The position numbers and the translations under genes were made by a program. Source: Ptychodera flava (lineage: Eukaryota; Hemichordata; Enteropneusta; Ptychoderidae). Taken from it: a stretch of 64,000 nucleotides of DNA. The stretch covers positions 7,502,001 through 7,566,000 of the forward strand of contig NC_091942.1 in assembly GCF_041260155.1 (NCBI RefSeq), written 5' to 3'. Shown in pieces: positions 1 through 25,444 of this stretch; position 1 is the stretch's first letter, and each line of letters starts with the position of its first letter. The notes beneath the pieces were generated by a model. That model saw only the letters and a program-made list of their open reading frames with translations, did no database searches and was not told where the DNA came from.

Positions 1-300
1 ATCTACGCCACTATGTGTTGTTGCATTGTTATGTCGCCCTCTCGCGTCGGCTCTTTACTCTTTACTTAGTTGTTATGCACATGCGTCTCTCTCTCTCTCT
101 CCACATCGCCATGTTGTAGTTGTGTTAGTCTTGTACCAGTCGTAATAAAGTTTGACGTTTATCTCCGACATCCTGTGTCTGGTTGTGGTCTTGACCTGAT
201 GGTTAAACGGGGATTGTCTCCTCACTGGCGCTACTTTGAAGTGAACTTATCAAAGTTACGCCTTTTTTTGTTACATCAAACAGAATACATTTCAAGTTAG
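1..300 (+). mobile_element. possible 3' part of an LTR-like repeat
   Basis: This stretch lies in the intron before the first visible glycosidase exon. It has a CT run (88-102), an AATAAA at 144-149 followed by a GT-rich stretch, and no residues matching the upstream glycosidase domain. A polyadenylation signal followed by GT-rich DNA would fit the end of an LTR, but the left boundary is outside the window and no target duplication can be seen. Low confidence. Confidence 0.2.
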
Positions 301-342
301 CCTGTTATGGTAAATTATAAATTTTATTTCAATTTGAACCAG

Positions 343-12495
<12,153 letters not shown>

Positions 12496-12816
12496 CCAGA
12501 TCCAACATATACACCTCATCACAGATGGTAATATGCAAAGATGAAAATTTCAGAGAATTTGAATGGAGAGGACTCCTCCACTAACCAGATTTTACACAAA
12601 ATCAGACATATTTTTATTGATGACAAGTGAAAGTCTTTGCTGTTATTCAAGATATCATGGCTGACATATTTTATTTTTGCAAAGTTTGAAAAAATCTACA
12701 AATTACAAATCTGTAAAAATGACCAAAGGGAAGTAAGAATACCTGAAACTGCTTTTTTATGCAAATGTATGCGAGGACTTGTAATGACTGAATTAAAACT
12801 TAATATCTTGCCAACC

Positions 12817-12822
12817 AATAAA
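12817..12822 (+). terminator. polyadenylation signal of the GH31 gene
   Basis: AATAAA about 320 bases after the stop codon and the first such hexamer downstream of it that I see. It marks the likely end of the 3' UTR (12496 to about 12840). Confidence 0.5.
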
Positions 12823-13191
12823 ATAAACTCAAGAGTCATTTGGTAACCAATTTTATTATTTGATAATGAATAATGCAAAGTGGATAAATAATGAACAGAG
12901 AAACAAATTATAAAATGGCTCTCCAAGAGAATGTTATAGATGTGAAATGTTAATGACACGGCGCAGTGCAATGTTACAAAATATTACAGATCAGATCAAA
13001 ATCATATTGATTGTTATGATGTAGGGTCCCAATAATAACATGGAAGACAGGCTTGAAAATTAAGTGAGTTTCTATACACTGATGGCTGCTCCTGCCCTGT
13101 TCTGTATATTTTGCTTTGATGTAGCTGCCAATTCAGACATTTATGAACCTGTATACAATCACTAGCAGGGGTTTGGGTTTTTTTTTTCTTT

Positions 13192-13530
13192 TTAGGTAGT
13201 ATGCGCCTCCAAAGTGAAAGACTTAAACTTTTGCTCAAACTTTTCTCAAGGATTCTTCCAACAATTCTCTTTCAAAATTAAGAATAAAAACAAGGGGTCA
13301 CCGTGCAAAGTTTTGCACTAGAGAAGCAAATAACCTAACTTTTACTGATATTTGAAATTCAAAACTGCCCTATGTTAACTCTATAGGGAAAAATAAAATT
13401 TTCTATTATTTAAAAAACTAAGACAAAATTTTTTCTTACTCCAAGAGCTCACAAAAATGTTAGATCAGAAAGGAATTGTAAAAAATTGAAAGTCCAAATG
13501 TCTATCCCCAGCAGGCGCATTCTACTTTAA
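13192..13530. mobile_element. MITE with AGGTAG...CTAC(C/T)T ends, copy 1
   Basis: Left end TAGGTAGTATGCGCCTCCAA and right end GCAGGCGCATTCTACTTTAA form an imperfect inverted repeat. The interior matches 53914-54274 along its length (AAGTGAAAGACT, GGGTCACCGT, AAAATAAAATTTTC blocks), so the two are copies of one interspersed family. It starts about 700 bases after the GH31 stop. Confidence 0.65.
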
Positions 13531-15197
13531 GAAAACCAGTTTTTGAGGCAGGTTTTGTTTGAAATTTTAATGATCCTACAAAAGTACAAATTTTGTTTTC
13601 GATAGTTTTGACTAACATTTCACATCCGTCGGTCTATTTTTGTGTTTTGTTTTGAGCAAAGAGATGAAGCAAACATTAGTTCCTATTTGGAACTACATCG
13701 ACATTCATTCCTACAACCTCAAAACTTTGATATCAGTACTACGATAATTTGAACTGTGGAATATGAAAGAGATGTTATTTGAAATAAATTCGCATAGGCT
13801 TTGATTTAGCCATTTTATTTTTACCTGAACTTTACATTTGCTATATCAGCTGCAGTTTGTACTTATCACATTTCCAGTGCGTATTTGTTTTGAACTGAAC
13901 TTTTTTAAATGAGCCGATAATAAAGTTGAAAGGTGTGATTTCCTAAGTTTGTCGATTTTGATATTTCTGTGCAGTGTAACATTCAATCTTTCTTTGTTCT
14001 ACTTCCTGGCTTTTGGGGTTTAACATTTTTTCTGGCAACCGAACTCTGTTCTGTATATAAGGGCGACACACATTCCTGATATGGTGGTGTCCCGTGTTCA
14101 GCTCGACAGTGGACAGTTAATGAACAGTTAGTATGCAAAATTAGGCAGATCATAGCAATATTTTGAAAGGATTGCCATACAAGTTACAGCAGCTTCTGTC
14201 CCTCAAAAAATGCTCAGCATTCAGCAGAGTAAAATCGTGTGGTGCATATACTACTGTCTTCACAGTGTGATGTAAATGCCATGTAAACTTAATAATTAAG
14301 AGTCGTACATGCAGGCTTACATGCACCTAATACCCGTTCAGTCTATATGTCATTTACATATAAGAATCTTTATTTTTGAAGAGCAAGGCCTTTACCGATA
14401 TCTTTGTTTGTAAGGTGTGTGACTTCTCAATATACATTGCATTACCAAAGATTTATGTTGATTCCAACCAGCTATTCACACAAAAATCCGCACCTATGTA
14501 CCACAACGCCTAAGGGCCTGTCCTGTCCAAGGCAAATGCATTGGCACTCAATATTTGACAACTCCAATTATTTTTAAAGATGAACTTGTCGATAAGCTAT
14601 CGTTAATCCTTCATGATTAAATACAAGTGTCAGTGGAATGATCTGGAACGTTCAATAATCTGCATTAATCTGTCATTTGCAGATGGTTTTCAGACATCAT
14701 AAATTTCTACAATTACTGGGTGCATACAGCGTATGTTAGATTCCTACAATCCAAAGAATGTATTTATTGTCCCAGAGAGAAAATTAACACATCTTTCTCG
14801 CCGACGTACCTTTTTTAAGACGATGCCCTCTGCTTAACCAGATGATCAAAATATTCATAAGTATATTTCTTTCCTGAACATTTCACTTGGCGAAATTCCC
14901 CTCACAATGGACATGGCAGATATTCCGCTGATTTAAATTTTGTACCAGTGCAAGCATTGACAATAAACGATTAAATATTTAATTTATTTCATAATTCCCT
15001 CAGATTCAGGTTTTAGAAAATCGTGTCGAGTTCAGTGACGATAAATAGGTAGGTCATTGTGTAACTTAAATGCTGTACTTATTCGAGAGACGGATACTTT
15101 ACTTTAAAAAATTAATGTTAATATTTTACATTCTCAAACAAGGGCTCCGCTTTGTCGCTAAGCATGACGAAACAGAAACAAAAGTAACATCAATATA
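13531..15197. other. no gene seen
   Basis: AT-rich intergenic DNA with only short open frames. No splice-consistent coding blocks or clear repeats were recognised. Confidence 0.4.
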
Positions 15198-15440
15198 ACA
15201 CTGTATGAAATCGGGCGTTTACACTTCCGGTTTAGCAACGGTTTGTCAGCGGTTCGTCACCGGTTCAATGGCTGATCCGACTGGACCGGAAGAGAACCGT
15301 CGGTTGTTTACTTACCAATACGTTACTTAACCGTCAGCTTATCCGCTTTGTAGGCCGACGTATACGACATGGCTTAAATGTCCTTTAACCGGCATGGTTA
15401 AGCCCAACTTATACATCGGTTAGGGCCACGTCGGTAACGT
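15198..15440. repeat. inverted-copy repeat, left member
   Basis: The 25 bases at 15198-15222 (starting ACACTGTATGAAATCGGG) are an exact inverted copy of 53251-53275. Weaker similarity continues inward (TTAAGCCCAACTTATA here, TTAAGCCAGCTTATA there). The part here is rich in CGGTT motifs. Either two copies of a MITE or the ends of one very large insertion. Confidence 0.5.
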
Positions 15441-15730
15441 GAATCAAATACTCGTAACCCGTTCACAACCTCAAAATTCTGCCGAAACTTTTGTAAAACC
15501 GCAGTACTTGCTAGCATAACGTCATTTACCACTGATACCAGTTGTGTAACATAAGCTAGGTATCCGTATCTGCGCGTGTGATTTTTACTGGGATTTACAG
15601 GACATGGTTCATGATTGCATTATCAATGGAGGTATGCTACCTCCATGCTACCTCCACGCTGCATTAATGTAGAGAGTGGCAGCGAGACCTGACTTCTACT
15701 GTAGCCTATATTCGCTAAAAGAGTGAGCTT

Positions 15731-15772
15731 ATCTAGGCATGGATGTCTATTTTTTACATCCATGATGTAGGC
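15731..15772. mobile_element. tiny snap-back palindrome with flanking repeat, type C
   Basis: The core is CATGGATGT...ACATCCATG around a T-rich loop (15738-15764), flanked by ATCTAGGC (15731-15738) and ATGTAGGC (15765-15772), 7 of 8 bases alike. A similar arm occurs at 18730-18738 and a related hairpin at 35050-35078. Confidence 0.4.
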
Positions 15773-16514
15773 CAGTTTGTGGAGGGACAGTGTGTAGGCC
15801 TACGTTTCGAGTATTCTTCAACCAACGGAACGGCTATATGCCGTGAAACACACACGTTTCATAAATTACAACATTTAATGTTTGTCAGTCAGGCAGTCTG
15901 TAAAAGAAATCTTACACTGCATACCAAACGTCGGTTTCGAAACTATCGGGAATCGAGCGCAGTCTTATATAGAGCGCTCAATCTGGGGGAAAGCTTTATG
16001 ACCACAAATGTAGTCGACTTATCACTTCAGACTAACAGGATTAATGTGAAAAAGCAAAAAAGCAAACAACGCTACCAGGCGGCAACCGGTAACCAGCTAA
16101 TTTCATATGCATTTATGCAAGGAATGCCGTGACGCGGTTCAGCTTTGATGCAAAGGGGCAAATAAAAAGCTGTCACTCATGGATCATGTGAGTGATTATT
16201 TACTTCGATCATAGACGTGTTTTAGAGGGTCTATGCTTCGATGCGAAGACAAGTATCAGTGACAAGCGTAATATACAGTATGGCCACATGGTTCGTTGTC
16301 CACACGTGCAGCCTCATCAGCTTGATCTGTCGAAGGTGATTAAATATGTGTCTGATTAGCCTTAGCTATCAAGTGTTGGCACGCACAAAACACAAAAACT
16401 TTCAGATGATCACACCACAGATCCATTTTAAATGCTGGGAAAATGCCAGGTACGCAACAAATGTGCATGAGTTAGGTATATAGACTGGTCCGCAGCACAA
16501 AATCTCATGAACCA

Positions 16515-16790
16515 AACTGCAGGGACTGACGCAAAATTTATCTCTTTACTAATTCTGTCTGTCAACAAAAAAACACATTGATTACACAACAAACAAGGAT
16601 GAGCGCAACAAATCTCTAAACCGAAGCAATCCGGTTGTTTCGTATCAAAGGCATTTTTCGTTCGGATGTAAAATTTTCGAAAAACTGACGCCAAATTTCT
16701 CTCCCTACTTGTGCTGTCAATATTAAAACACATTGATTGCACAGCAAACAAGATAAAAGCGACACACCTAACCGAAGCAACCCATTTAAA
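16515..16790. repeat. two-unit tandem repeat, period about 157
   Basis: Blocks CTGACGC(A/C)AAATTT, AAAACACATTGATT, AAACAA and ACCGAAGCAA occur in the same order in both units (from about 16527 and 16684). Diverged direct duplication, no coding support. Confidence 0.6.
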
Positions 16791-17267
16791 TTCTCTAAAT
16801 GCAACTTTATTTCGTATTCACAACACTTTGTAAAATTGTGTTAAGTCTGTTGTAAACATGGAGTTTTTACAAATCCCTGTTTCAGATTTTCGACTATTCA
16901 TCAAAGTTTGGGTTGACGTTATGATTGGGAAATGAATCGGATAAGCATGAAGACATGCTTTACGGTAGTTCTCTTTTTGGAGGAGGTGATTGCCCTGTAT
17001 GGCCATTTACTCGGTTTCAGATAAACATAGGAGGTGGAGCATGCAGACATATTTGCAATCGGAACTGCCGATTCTTTATTTTGTTTTGATAGTCCTATAG
17101 AATATAGTTGCATTTTGCCAAGGTCGGTGCCATTAACTTTACCGAAAGCGACATAGCCATTCAGTCGCCCGAGATATAGTCTTAAACTGCAGAACTTGCA
17201 ATTGTTTCTTTCGACTTGCTGATTCCTGCTTCTTCAAGGGCACGTGTGACAACGTAATTGTGGGATG

Positions 17268-17389
17268 AGCTACTACTAGCCCTGCGTACGATGCTGTGTG
17301 TTCCGCTACAGCTAACCGCCCCGCTGTGGTGAGCGGGGCGGTTAGCTGTAGCGGAACACACAGCATCGTACGCAGGGCTAAGCTACTAC
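17268..17389. mobile_element. 104-bp perfect palindrome with 9-bp target duplication
   Basis: Arms 17277-17325 and 17332-17380 are 49 bases each and perfectly complementary, with a 6-base spacer. They begin TAGCCCTGCGTACG. The pair is flanked exactly by AGCTACTAC (17268-17276 and 17381-17389). A 9-bp duplication is typical of Mutator-like elements. The perfect arms indicate a recent insertion. No coding. Confidence 0.75.
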
Positions 17390-19273
17390 AAGATCGTGTT
17401 GAAATTTTGCATCAATGGCGACGTCATGACTCAAATTATGAAAAAAACCCGCAAAATGCCTTTGCTCAAAACCCTATGGCTTGCCTACGAACCTGACCTA
17501 GTCCGACAAAGCTGCACGAAAACAACGTTTTCAACGCCAGCTTTTTCATTTACCCGTGATACCAAGCCTTGCCATTCCGGGAACGTTACTCGGTTGATCT
17601 TCGGCATTGTTCGGCAATGGTCGGTTACCCATAGCTACAGGGTATCATTCATACTCGGATAGACACGATTCAACCGTCGGGGGAAATCGGATGGGGATCG
17701 TGACATCGTCATCGTCGCTTGCATCAATGACGGCATCGGAAGATATTTCAATTCACAAAAGGTGAAACAGCCCAAACTGCGGTCAAATTTAATAAGTAGC
17801 CATAACTGTCAATTTTACTTGTGGTCAGCTAATCATAAGCTTGCCGCACCGGACGTTGTCAGTTCTTTTCGCGCTGGCTTTGCTCCGAGTCATCTATTTT
17901 GCATTGGTCGATCTCTCATTCACATTTTGGAAATGGCATTGTCACTGTGTCAATCGTTCAAGAAGAGCAAGCTTTGAAAATGCGAACACTGACTGCAAAA
18001 TTAAAATATGATCATGGAGGTAACTGCGCGATACGATATTAAATTGTTCAGTACAAAAGACACTGACGTGCTAATAAAGAAACAACGACGGACGTGAAAA
18101 CTTGAGTAAGTGGAGATTTTTTGGCTATCGGATATGTTGTCGAGTTGATTAATCAGATATCGGCACATGAAAACGGTATCGGGCTCGATACGCTAACAAA
18201 CCCCTTTGAGTGAACACTACATACGTACTGCCGGAATCAGTAGGAGGGCTTCGTATCTTGGCTAATCTAAAACAGCAAAACATTTACACTGTAAAGAAGT
18301 ACCGGGTCGTTTGTTAAAACACGTATTACCACCCGACAAAATCGCTACATTTACGAATCTCTGAGTAGTTTCCCAGTCTACCCATCATGGAAAGGAACTG
18401 GCGAGTGAACAAAAGAGAATAATCGATCTGGAACAAGCCTTTGTTTATCAGCTAATCCAATATTAACGAGGATCAGTTAGCACCTCCCGGCAACTGAAAG
18501 AAACCGTACTTGACAGTCCGACGTCATAGGCTAACCTGCCATCACACTAATTTATGTGAATACACAAACTGCCATGTAGACGGTTCATTTTCTGACGGAA
18601 ACGTACTTTTTTCATGAAATTTGAAATAATTGTGACATTAGCCGTCTCCGCAATGCGATTTTCACATCGTAGAAATTTGGATAGGAATCCTAACTGATAA
18701 GGGCACAAAAGTAGTTTTAAGGGGTACACCATGGATGTAAAAAATAGATGGGTACACCCACCTTCCTTGAGTGATTTTGGTCATTTTTTGTTTTATGATA
18801 AATTTTGAATCCGTGTAATATATAGCCTTTGAGTGGACGATAAGTTTGAAACCATAACATACTCGGAAATGTGTTAGATTTTAACAAAAATGAACATTGT
18901 GAGCCAGTTCGCGTGCCATCGTTTATCTTATGTCTTAAGGTAGATAAATACTAAATTGGTCATTTTTCTGTCAAATTTTCGAAATTCTCAGAGAATACGC
19001 CTTGAAATCAAGGCCATCATTGAGCTGTGTCGCTCATTCATAATAAGTAATTGTTTCCGTGTAATACACGATTTTTAAAATTCAAACATATGCACGTGGC
19101 TATCCCGGTCAAATCGGGAGCTTTTGTAAACATTGTGGACACATTTGCATTCCTATTTGCATAATTCCCCTTGAATGACACAGCGTTGCGTAATTTACAT
19201 AGTGACGTTGTTGGGCTTCTCCAAAACCCATGATCACTCCCACCTGTCAACAATAACCGTAACAATAATGTTT
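17390..19273. other. no gene seen
   Basis: Only short open frames. A copy of the ATGGATGTAAAAAATAGA arm (see 15738) lies at 18731-18748. No splice-consistent exons recognised. Confidence 0.35.
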
Positions 19274-19316
19274 GTTGAAGCACCGTCCCTCCACCCAGGA
19301 GGGACGGTGGTTGAAG
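19274..19316. mobile_element. tiny palindromic element, type A, copy 1
   Basis: A 29-bp hairpin (19281-19309) has 12-bp perfect arms CACCGTCCCTCC and GGAGGGACGGTG and a 5-base loop. It is flanked by GTTGAAG on both sides (19274-19280, 19310-19316); the next base on the right is also C, so an 8-bp repeat is possible. Confidence 0.6.
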
Positions 19317-19489
19317 CCTAGTCCAATAAGTCAGTTTTCGACATACGGAAGTGTCTCCGCTCAAAACGCATTGCGGCCAAAAACTACCTGTTTTACCGGT
19401 ATGTTTCACGTCTAAGCTTATCCATACCCGATAAGAGACAACTGTTCTCCATCCAACTTAATATTACGACCTCAAAACCCCAAAATACG

Positions 19490-20940
19490 TCCAATTCTGT
19501 TAACATTTTACATGTGAGTCGACATGCAACAAAGTTCCACACTCAAAATTCTTCGATCCTGCTCTGAATGAAATTAGGGTCGAAAAAACTACCAAAAACC
19601 ACGACTTTTTCTGGTATATTATGTCGGTCAATACAATGTCTGACATTCAAAAACTGTTCCCAGAATCCCAACCTATGATGCAGAACACCAAATTATTATG
19701 TCCGTTTCTGAATATATTTAGCATATCTGCTCAAGTCCGACATCCAAAATTGTATCTACTCCGGACTAATTGGAGCCGAAAAAAACGAACATCTTTTTCT
19801 GATGCAGTGATTGTGTTTTACACATCGGTCAACCATGGTCAAACTCGGTAAACTTCGCGTTGTAAGCTTATGCACCTTCCTCAATGCATCTGAACGTAAT
19901 CACGGTGAATAAAGATTACGTTCACGTACCTCACCAAGGGTTTCAGTGTCGTTTTATTTTGGAAATGGTTGCGATGTCATACAATTTGACAGTCGATCGG
20001 GCGACATCCCCCACGAACTCTTTTGAACTCCCCCGGATTGTACGCGAAAAAATATGCCGACCGCTCCTCGACCCTATCGGCAAACGTTGCCAGGGTATTC
20101 GTCGATTGTTTTACATTACGTTCGAATGACCTTGCTTTGGTTTGGAATCTCCACCCTCTGACCGGAGCTCAGAGCAATTCAAAACCTGTTTGTTGAAGGC
20201 AGGATAAAGTTGCTGCGCTACTTGCCAAAATACGGAAACATCAGTCGGTACCCTCCAAACTTCGTATGATAACCCTAATTATACAAGTAAGTTTAGGCTA
20301 TACCTCGAAAATACCGATAGTTGTGGTTGGAGGATGAACTAGCCGCTTTGCGGTGCTTGACGGTTCTAGTCATTTATTAGATTACTTCTCACAACTTGTG
20401 AACAATAAACATTAGTCCGATGTATCTGGGGAACGTAGGCAAGCTTATATTATGAATTAGGACACGTCCGATCTCAGTAATGACTCATCGTCATTTTTTT
20501 TGCCTGGTAAAGCCATTAGCTCTGGCGACGTGCCGAAACGAAGGCTCCAAAAATCGGTAGTTTTCCGTGATTTATTTTATTTATTTATTTTATTTTTCTC
20601 GGAACTTTTCTTTGAACAATTGTCATTCCCGATCGACATTATCACTAGGTAATAAAATATGCCTGCGTTTAGGTTAATGCACGTTTAATTATCAAATACC
20701 GTCGCGTCGAAGTAACAAAACAGGTTTTTTGCGTTTTTTTCTCGAATTGACGTGGTCTCTATGCAAAGTATAGTCTGACATTCAAACTGACCCCGTCTCA
20801 ATCAAACTAGGCCTACTCCGAAAATCCCAAAATTGCGTCTTTTTCTGATAACACTTTACATGTTCGTCTGCATCTAATAATGTCCGACATTCAAAATCGA
20901 TCCCGCTCCGAACTAGTTACGACTGACGATAAAAATGTCA
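19490..20940. repeat. degenerate repeated blocks
   Basis: Blocks of the type TTTTTCTG, TTTACATG, GTC(C)GACAT(C)CAAAATT, CTCCG(A)ACTA recur around 19500-19800 and 20780-20930. They look like decayed tandem or interspersed units. No coding support. Confidence 0.4.
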
Positions 20941-21178
20941 GATGACTTTTATGTCTGCTTAAAAACTATCTACTGTGTATTGACCAATCAGAGTGCTCAA
21001 TTCAGGGTGTTTTATTTACTCATAAAGCCTTGGTCACCAAATTCCAGAAACGAATGACAGCGCCGTAGTAAAGTACTGTCCAATCAAAAGTGAACATGTC
21101 ATATTCTGTAGACATCTGGTACGTTTTAATATTCAAATTTGGTAACACAGCGGAAACCAGCTGCAACACAAAATCTGC

Positions 21179-21225
21179 TGTGCCCTAGGGCATTTATATA
21201 ATGTGCCCTAGGGCATTTATAGGAT
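21179..21225. repeat. duplicated palindrome TGCCCTAGGGCA
   Basis: The 12-bp palindrome TGCCCTAGGGCA plus TTTATA occurs twice in tandem, with 10 bases between the copies. Confidence 0.7.
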
Positions 21226-21364
21226 GTTCCATTACATTGGAAGGCTATTTCACAAATAAAAGTTTTAATTCATATCCTAAACATGTTACATTGACAAAGG
21301 GGACGGTTGACGTAAACACATTGAAAACGAAAATATATCATTAAGGGGCGATAGTTTTTAAGTC

Positions 21365-21502
21365 GGATAAAACCCTCGTACTCGGGCCCTTCTGGTATAT
21401 AAGTCCAACCCTACGATAAAATGTCTCGGCCTGCGGCCTCGACATTTTATCGTTGGGTTGGGCTTTATATACCAGAAGAGCCCTTGTACTCGGGCTTTAT
21501 CC
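21365..21502. mobile_element. fold-back MITE
   Basis: Arms 21365-21425 and 21441-21502 are about 60 bases and nearly complementary (GGATAAAACCCTCGTACTCG against CGAGTACAAGGGCTCTTC and so on), with a 15-base GC-rich centre. No coding. Confidence 0.7.
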
Positions 21503-21920
21503 TATACATATGCCCAGTGAAGTCCAGAAACCAAAAGTGTTCCCGCTTTATACTGTATGGTTTAAAGCATGCAATGAACATTACGATCCTGTACGTCACC
21601 AAACGTTTTCTGCCTTTTTTGTGAGAATTGTTGCGACGTCTTTTTGTTTCGACAGTTGAGCGAGCAACATGCCTCTTAGTAGAAATTAGAAATAATATGC
21701 CAATAGTTCGAACTTTTAAAGCGACAAAATATCGCACCGGTGTCTGCTCTGCCCGGTTTGGAAAAGCTTATCGTTATGTAAATTCTATGCGGGAAAAGAG
21801 GGAACGTGATACGGGTAACGCACGTAAAGTTTTGCTATATTACATTAGAATGATGCTGTGATTTACAATATAAACACAATGTTGACCTAGCATTTGTTTT
21901 TCAATCTGTACCGGCGCTCT

Positions 21921-21970
21921 TATAGAGCAGACCACGGTCCCTCTATCACGAACAGTTATATAGAGCAGAC
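21921..21970. repeat. 12-bp direct repeat around a CACGGTCCCT segment
   Basis: TATAGAGCAGAC at 21921-21932 and 21959-21970 flanks 26 bases starting CACGGTCCCT, the same start as the tiny element at 49863. Could be an insertion scar or a simple duplication. Confidence 0.4.
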
Positions 21971-24900
21971 ATAATTTGTCATTGGCGGACTGCTTATGAA
22001 ATGAGTCGAAGTCCAGGGTCGAAGTAAATCTCGATTGAAAAGTATGCGATATTTCACAGCACAAATTCATGTCAGTATAGCTTGAAAACGATATTGAATA
22101 AGGTAATTATACACTTATGCAATAAATTTAAAGAAACCAAAATAGAAAATAATAGAATTATTTCCATGAACTTGAAAAAACTTAAACAACCACGAAAGTG
22201 CTTTTTTCGAATCACCAACTGCTTTTTTCTGTTTATAAACTCAATCACGCGGACAAACAGCGTGCTGCTGGGTTGTCTATCATCGTTATTATAGTAGTTC
22301 AACGGCCAGTCGCCACCGAAGAACGACGAATGCTCGATTCAACAGATCAGAAAACGCGATATTCAACTGTTTGACTGAAGTTCACGTATTTCTTTACTTG
22401 TACAAGACTCGAACCTCACGATTTTAGAATGACGCATTCAGTTATAGCAGTGTGCGAAATAACGTCGGTCCGACGGTCCGAGACCGACAGATTTCTCGTC
22501 GGGCCGAAGGTTTTTGGCAACATGTCGGTCCTTATGACCGACTGAAATTTGGAATAAATGATGAAAATTTCTCCGTCAAGACCTGTATCAGATGCAGATG
22601 ATGACTGACTCTGAATCATGCGATTCAGACTTGAATGTCATGCACCTATCAATGTTTTCCACCGTGGGAGTGCGGGGCACAGGGGATATTGATCGCCTTC
22701 GTGTCCTGGTAGTGGGGAATTTGATCTCTATGGTACACCAGACCGGGGGTGGTGGGAGTTGACAATGTCGCAACATAGTAATTTTTTGTCTTGCGACTTT
22801 TTACATTTACAAAAAGTCTAACCCTCCGATCCACGCGCATAGCACGGTGCAACTGATTACATTCAGATCAGTATGAATTACGTCCGTGCATGCAGATTCT
22901 AGCAATGATGGAATGGATTGATTTTGGTGCAACAATGTGACACAATATTATAATAATACTCGTCTAGAGAGTGTAACCCTGGTAATGTTAGCATATCTGT
23001 GTCATATGATAACAACACCCAGTACTACTTCAATAGTTCCACACTTTAAGTGTTCGGAATTTACATGTACACAAATGTACATAATACAGCCTTCGTTTTA
23101 TCAAACTGACTCTATTTTCTTTGCTTTGATTTTTCATTGAAGCGTTAAAAACATAAACGGTTCACAGAAGAGTTTAAGACAAAAACCTACTACGAGAACA
23201 GTGCTGTTGACTAAACATATTTGGTTTTGAACATGGAGGTATTTGTTTACCTCAAGTTTTGAACAAGGACTAGATGTTACACGACAGCCCAATTGCACTA
23301 CCTGCAGTCGACAGTCAAGTTCAAGTTTCGCTGCGTTTGTTTGTGGACCGCTAGAACATCTTGCTCGCTTGTTGGTTTTTAACCAAAGTTCACAAGGCCG
23401 ACTCTTACCACGACATATCGTGATAACAAGTGTGCATTTTATAAACAGAGCGACCTTATCATTAACAGTTTTGTCGAGTTGCACTGTCTGTCGTGTATAC
23501 TCTCAGAGGCCGAGAGTAGGGCTTCAAATTGTTTCGATGTATACCGTTTTACGACAGGCAGGCAAAACTCAGCGTCATCATGGACTGTAGGCCTAAATGT
23601 CGCAAAAATTACGTCTTTTAAGATTTTACGGTATCATTAACTGATTGTGTCGATGGTTTTCAGCAGTATCGAGGTCTGTCAAACTTTTCAGAGTCATTTT
23701 AATAACTTTACGTCACTGTTCTTATTAATATGCAAAAATTAATATTTGTCCGCATTTTTAGAAATTGAAATTGCGCATGCAAAATCGACGAAAACAAATC
23801 TTAGTAGGCGACTGCTAGTGTAACAATGAATAATAAAAGGCATATTCAGGACTCAGAGTACAACCTGCAAAAACGGCCATGTGTGCAACATTGATAAAAT
23901 TTGTCCGCATTTCAAGCTGTGTGTCCGATGTCGCGCGCGTACAGCTATATTTAGGAACAAACGTGTAACCGTGAACAGCGCTATTGTACACAGCAATGTA
24001 GAGAACACCATTCCCCATAGAAAGTTACGATAGAAAAAACTTCTCGCTATCATCAGCCACATGTAGCCATGCCAGTGCATGAGCCTGTATTCCCGGCCCC
24101 TGGGTGTTTGACATCATTTTATAGTCCGAGAGTAGGGGATTTGACATGGCTAGGAAAAATGTCAAATTCTCCTGTTTAGTCCCGTTGTCTCCCCCCCCCC
24201 CCCCGGTGATGGAAAACATTGATAAATGTGTGCGCATGACCTTGAGGAAGATGAGGGCTGTGATCTTTTTCCAGATTCCTGATCATGTAGATGAATATTT
24301 CATGATCATTCATTTACACTATTCTGCAATCTATGTGAAAAATAGTCCTTTGGAGTGAATACTTACTGGCTCTATTGATAAAAGGATATGAAAAATTAAA
24401 TATTACAACATTCAAAAGCATAGTATCGGTGGAGAAGTTGACTTTAATGGTCGTTAACAACTGCATTTATTGAGGACCGGCAGTTTTCTGTAAGGACCTG
24501 AAGCTTTGGCTTGGTGCAGGTCCTATGACCTGAAGCTATTTTCTCTTAATTTTTTACATGCCTTTCACAAAAGTAATATATTATTTCTGTTCAAGGGCGA
24601 CACGCTTCCTCCATCGATAGTAGTCGATCGCGACCTTTCACAGGTAGCTTGTAACTGCGACCTTGTTGATTTTTTACATGATTCCCATATTCAATATGTT
24701 TTAATTTGTGATTTACGGCATAGAAATACCTGATGAAGAAGTAGTCGATGTCGGGACCTCAAAATAATACTCTAATTAATGGGTGACCATCCTTTGAAGC
24801 AGTCTCTTCTACCGCCATGCACTTGATTGACCTTTCTATTTTATATCGGTGGCGTTATTTTTCTTATTTACTTCGACGATTTTGAATTTCATCGTATTTT

Positions 24901-25440
24901 GTGATACAATCATGTAGCGTTCAACAGTAATATTGGGTCAGTACAAACTGAGTACGCTGGGTTTTTAACGCCCTATTTGGCAATAAAGTGAATACGTTTG
25001 TCCATTGACGCACATGCATAAATTTCAGCCTTGAGACAGGAAAGTGAACATCCGCTTGGTCCGACAAACGAAACTAGCTATGAAATGGCCACGACGTCGA
25101 TGGCTCCTGAAATCTTTATCACATGATAGATGTTCTAACAAACCGCGATTTGTTATTATAAACAGTAGAGTGGGCTCCCTCTACTGTCTATAGTTGAATT
25201 GCGTTAATTTGGGCATCTTTAGAGGGGACGGTGAGAGGGTAATAGAACCAAACTCATGATCTGTGACACAATTTTGTTTACTTTACTATTTTACCATGGG
25301 TTTGGTTTGTGTTGATCTGGTTGGTTAGCCGTCCCAGGGCCTGGGAACAGTAGCTGCAGGCTTGTCAAACACTAACTGGTGTCATCAACAGATTAGTCAA
25401 TTAGGGGCTACTTATCTAACCGGTACACTGTGCCAAAAGT
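21971..25440. other. no gene seen
   Basis: Only short frames. A segment near 22460-22545 repeats TCGGTCC/GGACCG motifs, and a poly-C run lies at about 24191-24204. Nothing that can be spliced into a recognisable protein. Confidence 0.35.
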
Positions 25441-25444
25441 GAGA

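Noticed and set aside
24729..24765. CTGATGAAG...GTCG, like a hammerhead start or a Penelope/LTR end
   Set aside because: No GAAA and no pairing stem I or cleavage triplet in the right place.
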